From a virus: DNA of 27,513 nucleotides. Of this stretch, positions 8,068 through 14,964 are shown piece after piece. The notes below the pieces were generated by a model. It did no database searches and was not told the origin of the DNA. It saw nothing but the letters and a program-made list of their open reading frames with translations. Position numbers and translations under genes: made by a program. How positions within the stretch are numbered: the first letter of the stretch is position 1; every line of letters starts with the position of its first letter. The stretch covers positions 1 to 27,513 of IMG/VR virus record IMGVR_UViG_3300020395_000081, one strand, 5' to 3'.

Positions 8068-8494
8068 TCCATTAAATTTATTACCTGGAGAAAAATCTAA
8101 CTTTGATTTTGATATAATATACGGAGATTGGAGACTTCATGAAATATCTTCTGATCCTTTAGTTTTAAGGTTGGTAGATTTAATTCCAATATTAAAGGAT
8201 AAATCTTTTAAGTTAGTTAAATTGGATGAAATTGCTTGGAAAGGATTTGATTTAGGTTTAGATCAACGTGCGGATAATTGCCCTTGTTGTAATGGAATGC
8301 GTTTTAAAGATGCTGATTCAACTATTGCTGGTATATTACTTGAAGGAACTAATAATCCTGCTGGAAGAAAGTATAGATGTATTGATGGAAAGCATCGTAT
8401 AGAAGCATTATTATCATATGAGATAAAAACAGGAATATTTTATAAATTAACTTTAGATGATATTAGAAACCATTTAATGAAATATGATAAATAA
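8048..8494 (+). CDS. Small protein with ParB/sulfiredoxin-like IDGKHR motif and Cys cluster
   Basis: 148 aa; starts at tandem ATGs inside the end of the oxygenase gene. Residues 112-117 (IDGKHR in YRCIDGKHRIEALL) resemble the conserved phosphate/nucleotide-binding motif of ParB-like and sulfiredoxin-fold proteins (typically DGxHR). A Cys cluster at residues 78-81 (CPCC) within RADNCPCCNGMRF could bind metal or be redox-active. No helix-turn-helix is evident and no ParA-like gene is nearby, so plasmid-type partitioning is unlikely. The ParB-fold call rests on one short motif. Coupling to a 2OG oxygenase makes a role in the same modification process possible, but this is inference. Confidence 0.6.
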   Translation: MMKRLSNPLNLLPGEKSNFDFDIIYGDWRLHEISSDPLVLRLVDLIPILKDKSFKLVKLDEIAWKGFDLGLDQRADNCPCCNGMRFKDADSTIAGILLEGTNNPAGRKYRCIDGKHRIEALLSYEIKTGIFYKLTLDDIRNHLMKYDK

Positions 8495-8503
8495 CTAAAA
8501 ATA
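8487..8503 (+). promoter_or_regulatory. Putative late promoter ATAAATA-ACTAAAAATA
   Basis: ATAAATAACTAAAAATA overlaps the stop codon of the upstream gene and begins exactly 26 nt before the fibre ATG at 8513, the same sequence and spacing as at 4423. No Shine-Dalgarno lies between it and the ATG. Confidence 0.68.
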
Positions 8504-8512
8504 TTATTATAA

Positions 8513-11419
8513 ATGGCAATAAATTTTCCCAATAGTCCGTCAGTTAATGATATTCATGTTAGTGGTGCTAATAGATGGCAGTGGAATGGATCATCATGGA
8601 CGAGAATCGGTGGTGTAAATTCTGATTCTGACACTATAAATTCGTCGAACGATAATTCAACAACAACTCTGTATCCAGTTATGGTTTCTGGTACAGGAGA
8701 TCAGACTGCAAAGATATCAACAACTGCGACTAAAAATATATCTTTTGATGCTTCTGAGGGAGATTTAACAGTAGGTGGTAATATATCTGTTGGTGGAACT
8801 GCTACATTTACTGGTAGTATTTCTGTTGGTGGAACAGTAACATACGAAGACGTAAAGAATGTAGATTCACTTGGTATTGTAACTGCTAGAGCAGGTGTCA
8901 TTGTAACTGGTAATCTTGATACTGATACTTTAAATGTATCTGGTGTATCAACAGTCACTGGATTGGGTGCAACTGATATAAGTGTATCTGGTATTGTAAC
9001 TGCTGCTTCAGGACAATTAATATCTGGTGTGGGAATTGAAACTGGTGGAACAGTCATAGGATATGCTGCCACTATGATCCATTTTAGAGGACCAGGTGTT
9101 AGTACAGCGTATTTTAGTCCTACTACTGGTGTTGGTACTGTTTATTTCCAAGGTGGTGGAGGTTCTGCTTCTGTAAGTATTTCAGAGAGTGCACCATCAA
9201 GTCCATCTGCTGGAGACATGTGGTGGGATAGTGATGTTGGTAATTTACAAATTTATTATACAGACGCTAACTCATCACAATGGGTAACAGCAAATAATGC
9301 TGGACCTCAAGGACCACAGGGTGCTCAAGGTGCTGCTGGTGCTCAAGGTGCTCAAGGATATCAAGGTGTTCAAGGTTCTGTTGGTATTGCATCATTAACT
9401 ATATCAACTGGAGCACCAAGTAGTCCTGCTGCTGGAGATATGTGGTGGGATAGTGATGATGGAGATTTGCATTTATATTATAATGATGGAAATAGTTCTC
9501 AATGGATAAACATTAATGCTGGTTCAGCAGGTGCTCAAGGTGTTCAAGGTTCTACTGGTTCTACTGGTGCTGCTGGAGCTCAAGGTGCTGCTGGAGCTCA
9601 AGGTGCTGCTGGAGCTCAAGGTGCTCAAGGTGCTACTGGTGCTCAAGGTGTTCAAGGTGCTTCGGGTATAACAACTGCTATTTCATCAGGTAATTCTGCT
9701 ATTAGATTTGATGGTAGTCATGATGTCAGATTTATTAGTTCTGGTACTACAAGATTTTATATGGATAGTGATCAATTCATTATAGGTGGTGATAGCGATT
9801 GGTCTCATAATGCATTTTATGGCCCAGATAATAATTGGAGTTCTGATCTTTTCATAGTAGGAAGAGTAGGTGGTGCTTCACAAGTAGCATCATTTGCTCA
9901 GTTCCAAAATAATGATCTTCCTTGTGAGATTGCTATTCAGAAATCTAGGAGTAATACTTACGGTAGTGCTCAAACAGCTGTTGCTATTGGTGATACTATA
10001 GGTGGTATTGTATTCAATGGAGCAGCAGGTAATGCGATGAGACAAGCTGGTGCCATTATGGGTGCTGTAGCTTCAACGGGAACTGTATCTGGTTCAAGTC
10101 TTCCATCAGAACTTCAGTTCTGGACAAACTCTAATGGTGCAGTAGTACCAACAAAGAGGGTTACTATCGACTCTTCAGGTAAAGTTGGTATCAATGAGGC
10201 AACTAATATAAATGGTAGACTTCATGTTCAGCACGATGCCCTTGCAGAAAATATTTATTATGCGACAAGATATAATGACCAAGCGAATGATAAACCAATA
10301 TTTGCAGTCACTGAAGCACAGATGAGGGGAATGACTGCTAGTGGTCTTGTGATGGGTAATCATAATAGAGATATTCATATTGGTCCTGGTTTTAATAGCA
10401 GTGGTGTTATAGATACCGCTAATGCTTTAGGACTTCGTATCAAATCAAATGGTTATGTTGGTATTGGAAGTGAGGTTCCAGGTGAAGTATTAGATGTTAA
10501 TGGAGCTATTAGATCACTAGCAAATAATTATACTACAATGGCAGCGACATTTGATGCTAGGTATGATGCAACTCATTTACTATCATTAACTGTTAATCAT
10601 AATAGTAGTACTGCACAAGAAGTTCTTGGAACATGGGCAGATAGTGGTGGTTCTAGTCCAAGGACAGTTATAAATGCGTCGAATGGGTGGAAACTTGGTG
10701 TCGGAATAAATGCTCCTGGATATAAATTACATGTAAGTGAATCTACATCTGCTGTTGCAAGATTTGAAAGAACTGGTGGAGCATGGGCAAAGGTAGATAT
10801 TAAAGCAGGTAGTAGTAGTGGAAATTCATATCTTACATTTAGTGATAGTGATGCATCTGAAGTTGGTGCGATTAATTATGAACATAGTGATAATAGTTTA
10901 AGATTTGAAATTGGTAGTGAAAGAGTTCGCATTACAGATAATGGATTGAGTGGAAATATTGTTGAGAAATGGCTTGATTTTGGACTTACTTACTATGATG
11001 GTAGTAGTTGGGTTGATAATGGTGCAGGGCAACAAAATAGAAATGCTCCTAGTATTAATGCTGATAATATGGTAACTCGTTTTGTTTTTGCTACTTCACC
11101 TTATCATCGTGATTTCCAATACTGTCAATTTTGGTTTGGTGAAGCTGGTAATGTAGGTGGTAATGTATTTGATATTGATTTTACAGTTTATCATAATACT
11201 CCTGCTGGAGGATATTCATCTAATAATAGTACATTCACTAAAGATTTGAACGCATTTTCTAATGGTAAAGTTGATAGACTGCTATTTCATGATGACATGC
11301 CTACAATTGCTGCAAATTCAATGGTTCAGGTAAATATGGACTGGACAGAGAATACAAATGGAGCAACGTGTCATTGTCATGGTATTGTAATTAGAGAATG
11401 GACAGTAGCACATTCATGA
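8513..11419 (+). CDS. Large tail fibre protein with short collagen-like blocks
   Basis: 968 aa. The N-terminal module of about 32 residues (NFPNSPSVNDIH, then WQWNGSSWTRI) is shared with the fibres at 4449 and 11829. Residues about 60-225 are repetitive beta fibre (VGGNISVGGTATF, SGVSTVTGLG). Two copies of a compact module (SSPSAGDMWWDSD / SSPAAGDMWWDSD, ending SSQW) flank the first collagen block. A second collagen block (about residues 340-383) contains a threefold GAAGAQ unit. The long C-terminal part has 'RVTIDSSGKVGI' and 'ERVRITDNG' shaft repeats. The final domain of about 130 residues is rich in aromatics and His (HDMPTIAANSMVQVN, ending EWTVAHS) and is probably the receptor-binding tip. 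No S74 or collar domain is seen. Confidence 0.87.
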   Translation: MAINFPNSPSVNDIHVSGANRWQWNGSSWTRIGGVNSDSDTINSSNDNSTTTLYPVMVSGTGDQTAKISTTATKNISFDASEGDLTVGGNISVGGTATFTGSISVGGTVTYEDVKNVDSLGIVTARAGVIVTGNLDTDTLNVSGVSTVTGLGATDISVSGIVTAASGQLISGVGIETGGTVIGYAATMIHFRGPGVSTAYFSPTTGVGTVYFQGGGGSASVSISESAPSSPSAGDMWWDSDVGNLQIYYTDANSSQWVTANNAGPQGPQGAQGAAGAQGAQGYQGVQGSVGIASLTISTGAPSSPAAGDMWWDSDDGDLHLYYNDGNSSQWININAGSAGAQGVQGSTGSTGAAGAQGAAGAQGAAGAQGAQGATGAQGVQGASGITTAISSGNSAIRFDGSHDVRFISSGTTRFYMDSDQFIIGGDSDWSHNAFYGPDNNWSSDLFIVGRVGGASQVASFAQFQNNDLPCEIAIQKSRSNTYGSAQTAVAIGDTIGGIVFNGAAGNAMRQAGAIMGAVASTGTVSGSSLPSELQFWTNSNGAVVPTKRVTIDSSGKVGINEATNINGRLHVQHDALAENIYYATRYNDQANDKPIFAVTEAQMRGMTASGLVMGNHNRDIHIGPGFNSSGVIDTANALGLRIKSNGYVGIGSEVPGEVLDVNGAIRSLANNYTTMAATFDARYDATHLLSLTVNHNSSTAQEVLGTWADSGGSSPRTVINASNGWKLGVGINAPGYKLHVSESTSAVARFERTGGAWAKVDIKAGSSSGNSYLTFSDSDASEVGAINYEHSDNSLRFEIGSERVRITDNGLSGNIVEKWLDFGLTYYDGSSWVDNGAGQQNRNAPSINADNMVTRFVFATSPYHRDFQYCQFWFGEAGNVGGNVFDIDFTVYHNTPAGGYSSNNSTFTKDLNAFSNGKVDRLLFHDDMPTIAANSMVQVNMDWTENTNGATCHCHGIVIREWTVAHS
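9301..9390 (+). repeat. Short collagen-like coding repeat
   Basis: About 30 residues of Gly-X-Y ([20 protein letters not shown]...) encoded by the 9-bp unit used in the neighbouring fibre genes. Confidence 0.8.
9529..9666 (+). repeat. Collagen-like coding repeat with triplicated 18-bp unit
   Basis: Contains three consecutive near-identical 18-bp units GGAGCTCAAGGTGCTGCT (9572-9625 region) between single GAQ/GVQ units, a sign of local duplication. Confidence 0.82.
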
Positions 11420-11452
11420 TGTATATACATAAAATATTAGGAGTATAAAATT

Positions 11453-11788
11453 ATGATTAGCACTTCACATGTAGAATATGTTTTTGAATTATCCAAATTG
11501 GTGCCGACAACGGATATTCACAAAAATCTTAGAGCAGCAGGTTATCCACTACATTCATCGCATGTATCTGATACACTTCCCACTTTATCTTTTCAAAGTC
11601 CTGATGGTATAAGAAGACCGATAAAAACTTTTAATCATGGTAATGCTGGTATTGCTACTCATAAATTATATGTTTGGTTTGATGGAGAGCAATCGGATGG
11701 TGATTTGACTGCTATCTTTAACAATATAACTGCATCTGTAAACTCTTTTGATCCAACAGATGCTAAATGGGAAGGTTTACCTTTTTAG
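11453..11788 (+). CDS. Protein of unknown function (111 aa) between fibre genes
   Basis: I do not recognise the family. One of few genes here with a good Shine-Dalgarno: AGGAG at 11439-11443, 9 nt before the ATG. The protein is a compact soluble sequence with mixed predicted alpha/beta character (VEYVFELSKLVPTTDIHKNLRAAGYP; THKLYVWFDGEQSDGDL) and no membrane segment or Cys. Located between two large fibre genes, it could be an accessory structural protein or chaperone. The own ribosome-binding site suggests its expression is set separately from the fibres. Confidence 0.7.
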   Translation: MISTSHVEYVFELSKLVPTTDIHKNLRAAGYPLHSSHVSDTLPTLSFQSPDGIRRPIKTFNHGNAGIATHKLYVWFDGEQSDGDLTAIFNNITASVNSFDPTDAKWEGLPF

Positions 11789-11802
11789 ATACAATAGTCT
11801 TC

Positions 11803-11819
11803 ATAAATAATCAAAAATA
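11803..11819 (+). promoter_or_regulatory. Putative late promoter ATAAATA-ATCAAAAATA
   Basis: ATAAATAATCAAAAATA begins 26 nt before the ATG at 11829, as at 4423 and 8487, with two changes in the downstream half. Unlike the others it lies in true intergenic DNA rather than over a stop codon, which argues that it is conserved as a signal and not as coding sequence. Confidence 0.66.
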
Positions 11820-11828
11820 GTAATATAA

Positions 11829-14543
11829 ATGGCTGCTGTTAATTTTCCAAATAGTCCTAGTGTAAATGATACCCATACATCGAGTGGAAGTACTTGGAAG
11901 TGGGATGGAACAGTTTGGCAAAGATTAGGAGTAGCAGGACCACAAGGTGCTCAGGGAGTTCAGGGTGCTACAGGATCTGGTGGTGCTGCTGGTGCTCAGG
12001 GTGCTCAAGGTAGACAAGGTGCTACTGGTTCTAATGGTGCTGCTGGTGCTCAAGGTGCTCAGGGACATCAAGGAGTTCAGGGTGCTGCTGGTGCTCAAGG
12101 TGCACAAGGAGTTGTTAGTGATGCTATTCAGAATACTAAGGCAGGTACTAATGCAGGTGGTAATTTTTCTGGTAGTAATCCTACAGGAAATACTTTATAT
12201 GGATGGGGTGCAGGACAAGCACTTACGACTGGGGCTGAGAATGTTTATATAGGTCATTTGGCAGGAAAAGCATCAGATGGTCAAAGTCGTAACATTGGTA
12301 TTGGATATAGTGTTTTACAGGCAAATAATGGTGGTGGAAATAATGTAATGATTGGACAGGAGGTAGCTGTTAATGCTACTGATGTTCAGAATTCAATTTG
12401 CATAGGTGATAGAGCTGGGTATTGGGGTATTAGTGATTATGCTGTCGTTATTGGTAAATCTGTAGGTTATAGTAATCCTAATGATCACACTATAGCTATT
12501 GGTGAACAGGCAGGATACTCTAATGCTGGAGAACATTGCATAAGCTTAGGATACCAAGCAGGATATAATAGTGGTGGTAAGTATGGTATTAATATTGGAT
12601 ATAATGCAGGATATTCACAGAGTAGTAACAATAAAGGTAATGTAGCAATAGGATACCATGCACTTAAACATGAAAATGGTAATGAGTATTGTGTTGGAAT
12701 TGGAAATAGTTGTTATCTTCCCATTAAAGGTGAGAATACAGGAGCATCAGATAATCAGTTAGTTATTGGTGTTGGACATACCGCATGGATAGTTGGTACT
12801 AAGAATTATAATGTTGGTTTAGGTGTTACTAATCCATTTGGTCCACTTGAAGTTCAGAGGAATGGTGTTCCAGCAATCATATCAAATTATAATAATTCAA
12901 AACACATTTCAATGAGTGTTGGTGGAAGTGGTGGTGGATGGGCTCAAACTACTGGACAACATTTTGCTTGGTCTCATCAACCATATGCAGATAGAGGAAC
13001 TGATAATAATTTAACAGTAAGACTTCGCATCAACTCAGGTGGACAATTATGTTTAGGAACAACTAGTGGGCCAGGAGAAATAGGTTTATATCTAGGTGAT
13101 GGAACTAATCCAGCAGGACATATCTATGCTAATGGTACACATCATATGTACATATTAGCAAATGCTTATTATAATGGTGGTTGGAAGTATCTAGGAAATG
13201 GTGAGGCAAACTCATTAACCTTGCAGGATGGTAATTTTGTCTTTCTCAATGCATCAACAAATAGTAGTGGTGCAGGACAGGCAGTAACTTGGTCAGAAAA
13301 AGTTCGCATCACATCAGGTGGATCTCTTATTGTTGGAAATCAAACCTCTACAAATTATAAATTATGCGTATCAGAAGCTGCACATACAAGGATTGAAGTT
13401 ATTTCTACAAGTAATAATTCTTCTGGATTGTGGTTAAAGACATTTAGTGGTGGCAGTATTGTTTCTCAATCAACTATCAGAACAAGTAATGATGGTAATT
13501 TAGAACTTTATGCAGGTACAAGTAGTGAAATGAGGAGATTTTGGATTGATGCTACTAATGGTGCGTATCTCCAAGGAACTTCTCATACTAATTTTGAAGT
13601 AAGATCTAATAGTGCATCAACGAAAGCTATTATTCAAACAGTACAGGATAGTGATGTAAGGATAGGAGCATCAACAAATCATCCTCTTGCTTTATATGCT
13701 GGAGGACTTGAAAAAGTTCGCATCACAACGGGTGGTAAGGTTGGTATAGGAATTCAAACTCCTTTCTCCAGACTTCAATCTGGTGGTCATACCTTTAGTG
13801 GTGGGTATGGAATGTATGCCGATAGTAGAGTTGGGATGAGTAATCATGGAAGTCTTACAGGATTAATGCTTGCAAGTACATATAATGATTCAAATCATCC
13901 AGAGTATGGTCTTGTCTTTGTTCAAGGTCCAACTACAAGTTCTTATAATGTATGGAGTATTTCACCTGATGGTCCTGCGAAAGGAAATAGTTTAAATTTA
14001 CATTACGGAGCACAGAATACAAATATCCACCAACCAGCTAATAGAAAATTTGAGTTTACAGGTGGTGGTTATCTTTTAAAACCAAATCATCCATGTTTTA
14101 GGGCAGGATTAAGTGCTAATGCAAGTGTTGCTAATGGAGGAGTTGTTATATTTGGTGATACATCAAGTGATGCAGGACATTTCAATAGGAATGGATGCTA
14201 TAATGCTAGTACAGGTAAGTTTACTGCACCTGTAGCTGGTATCTATGAGTTTACTGTTAGTGCTATAATAATGAATATATCTGATGGAACTGACATGACA
14301 GATTGTTTCTATTTAATGTACCAACCTAGTGGTGGTACTGGTATAAGAATTGCATATTCAAATAGAAGAGGAGAATATATTGCTGATGAAACTGGTAATG
14401 CTGGATATTATAATGATTGGTTGGTAGGGTGTATGGTTAATATGGCTGCAAATTCAACTGTCTGGGTTGAAAATAAAAAAAGAACTCATACTTGGCATGG
14501 TAATTCAGATTACTGTTGGTTAACAGGTAAATTGATAGCATAA
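11829..14543 (+). CDS. Tail fibre with collagen-like neck, YadA-like head repeats and C1q-like tip
   Basis: 904 aa. Residues 1-32 are the shared N-terminal fibre module (NFPNSPSVNDTH, then WKWDGTVWQRL). About residues 37-94 are collagen-like ([23 protein letters not shown]). About residues 139-294 contain nine or more repeats of the type (N/A)-x-x-IG-x-x-A-G-(Y), for example CIGDRAGYW, AIGEQAGYS, SLGYQAGYN and NIGYNAGYS. This is the left-handed beta-roll pattern of trimeric autotransporter (YadA/Hep_Hag) heads. A shaft follows with 'KVRITSGG' and 'KVGIG' repeats. From about residue 756 the sequence matches a C1q-like jelly roll (KFTAPVAGIYEFTVSA, VNMAANSTVWV, ending CWLTGKLIA). Both assigned folds are trimeric, as is collagen, so a homotrimeric fibre with a C1q-like receptor-binding tip is likely. 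Confidence 0.88.
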   Translation: MAAVNFPNSPSVNDTHTSSGSTWKWDGTVWQRLGVAGPQGAQGVQGATGSGGAAGAQGAQGRQGATGSNGAAGAQGAQGHQGVQGAAGAQGAQGVVSDAIQNTKAGTNAGGNFSGSNPTGNTLYGWGAGQALTTGAENVYIGHLAGKASDGQSRNIGIGYSVLQANNGGGNNVMIGQEVAVNATDVQNSICIGDRAGYWGISDYAVVIGKSVGYSNPNDHTIAIGEQAGYSNAGEHCISLGYQAGYNSGGKYGINIGYNAGYSQSSNNKGNVAIGYHALKHENGNEYCVGIGNSCYLPIKGENTGASDNQLVIGVGHTAWIVGTKNYNVGLGVTNPFGPLEVQRNGVPAIISNYNNSKHISMSVGGSGGGWAQTTGQHFAWSHQPYADRGTDNNLTVRLRINSGGQLCLGTTSGPGEIGLYLGDGTNPAGHIYANGTHHMYILANAYYNGGWKYLGNGEANSLTLQDGNFVFLNASTNSSGAGQAVTWSEKVRITSGGSLIVGNQTSTNYKLCVSEAAHTRIEVISTSNNSSGLWLKTFSGGSIVSQSTIRTSNDGNLELYAGTSSEMRRFWIDATNGAYLQGTSHTNFEVRSNSASTKAIIQTVQDSDVRIGASTNHPLALYAGGLEKVRITTGGKVGIGIQTPFSRLQSGGHTFSGGYGMYADSRVGMSNHGSLTGLMLASTYNDSNHPEYGLVFVQGPTTSSYNVWSISPDGPAKGNSLNLHYGAQNTNIHQPANRKFEFTGGGYLLKPNHPCFRAGLSANASVANGGVVIFGDTSSDAGHFNRNGCYNASTGKFTAPVAGIYEFTVSAIIMNISDGTDMTDCFYLMYQPSGGTGIRIAYSNRRGEYIADETGNAGYYNDWLVGCMVNMAANSTVWVENKKRTHTWHGNSDYCWLTGKLIA
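11937..12111 (+). repeat. Collagen-like coding repeat
   Basis: About 58 residues of Gly-X-Y encoded by the GGTGCTCAA-type unit. Two glycine/asparagine breaks (GSGGAAGAQ, GSNGAAGAQ) divide it. Confidence 0.85.
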
Positions 14544-14552
14544 ATCAACTGG

Positions 14553-14581
14553 TTGACAAAATCCTTAGTGTCATATATAAT
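14553..14581 (+). promoter_or_regulatory. Consensus sigma70-type promoter (TTGACA-17-TATAAT)
   Basis: TTGACA at 14553-14558 and TATAAT at 14576-14581 with 17-bp spacing, a perfect match to the bacterial vegetative consensus. Predicted start is near 14588, giving a leader of about 16 nt that carries AGGGA at 14593-14597 before the ATG at 14604. It stands within the late fibre cluster, where the other promoters are late-type. Confidence 0.85.
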
Positions 14582-14603
14582 GTTGGAATTATAGGGATTT
14601 CCT

Positions 14604-14786
14604 ATGTCTGATGAATTTTTGACGAAGTGTGTAATCGATACGTTAAGACGTACCGTTTACATATATTCTAGTGAGGGTGATAAAAAAACTATAGAATGTG
14701 ATACAGTAGATGAATTTATGAATGTTTTGCAATTTGTTCGTACAACAGCAGATGAGGATATCATATCATATGCGGAGCCAGTATGA
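14604..14786 (+). CDS. Small protein of unknown function, first gene of early-promoter microcassette (60 aa)
   Basis: 60 aa, no family recognised. The sequence alternates strands and a helix (CVIDTLRRTVYIYSSEGD, then TVDEFMNVLQFVR) and is acidic overall with Cys at 9 and 32. That pattern fits a small folded alpha/beta protein rather than a leader peptide. It sits directly behind a consensus sigma70 promoter with a Shine-Dalgarno-like AGGGA 6 nt upstream. Its stop overlaps the next start (ATGA). Expression with the early gene class, unlike the adjacent fibre genes, is inferred from the promoter. Confidence 0.72.
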   Translation: MSDEFLTKCVIDTLRRTVYIYSSEGDKKTIECDTVDEFMNVLQFVRTTADEDIISYAEPV

Positions 14787-14914
14787 GTGAAGACGAATTG
14801 AGAAGATTGGAAAATCTTCATGATGATTATCGTCGTCAGGTTAAAGAAGATAAAGAGTCTGATGAAGAAGAATGGATTCGTCTTCAAAGAACTGGGGGTG
14901 GTGCAGAGACATAA
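14783..14914 (+). CDS. Tiny highly charged protein (43 aa), second gene of microcassette
   Basis: ATG overlaps the stop of the 60-aa gene by ATGA. 43 codons end in TAA at 14912-14914. The protein is almost entirely charged helix: acidic and basic residues alternate (EDELRRLENLHDDYRRQ, then EDKESDEEEWIRLQR) before a short Gly-rich tail. This would suit a coiled coil or a binding peptide acting on another protein. No known family is recognised. Translational coupling and the shared promoter support that it is real despite its length. Confidence 0.62.
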   Translation: MSEDELRRLENLHDDYRRQVKEDKESDEEEWIRLQRTGGGAET

Positions 14915-14921
14915 TCTCTGC
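14903..14921 (+). terminator. Perfect 7-bp hairpin over the microcassette stop codon
   Basis: GCAGAGA (14903-14909), loop CATAA, TCTCTGC (14915-14921). The stem spans the stop codon of the 43-aa gene. No T-run follows, so it is not a standard intrinsic terminator. It could attenuate, protect or mark an RNA 3' end. A late-type CTAAATA box begins 5 nt downstream. Confidence 0.45.
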
Positions 14922-14925
14922 CTAA

Positions 14926-14932
14926 CTAAATA
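14926..14932 (+). promoter_or_regulatory. Possible late promoter box CTAAATA
   Basis: CTAAATA lies 39 nt upstream of the start of the giant fibre gene, immediately after the hairpin. It lacks the ACTAAAAATA second half and the usual 24-26 nt spacing; a loosely similar GAACATAGAAATA follows. Confidence 0.4.
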
Positions 14933-14964
14933 GAACATAGAAATATTTTGGCAAAAATAAAACG

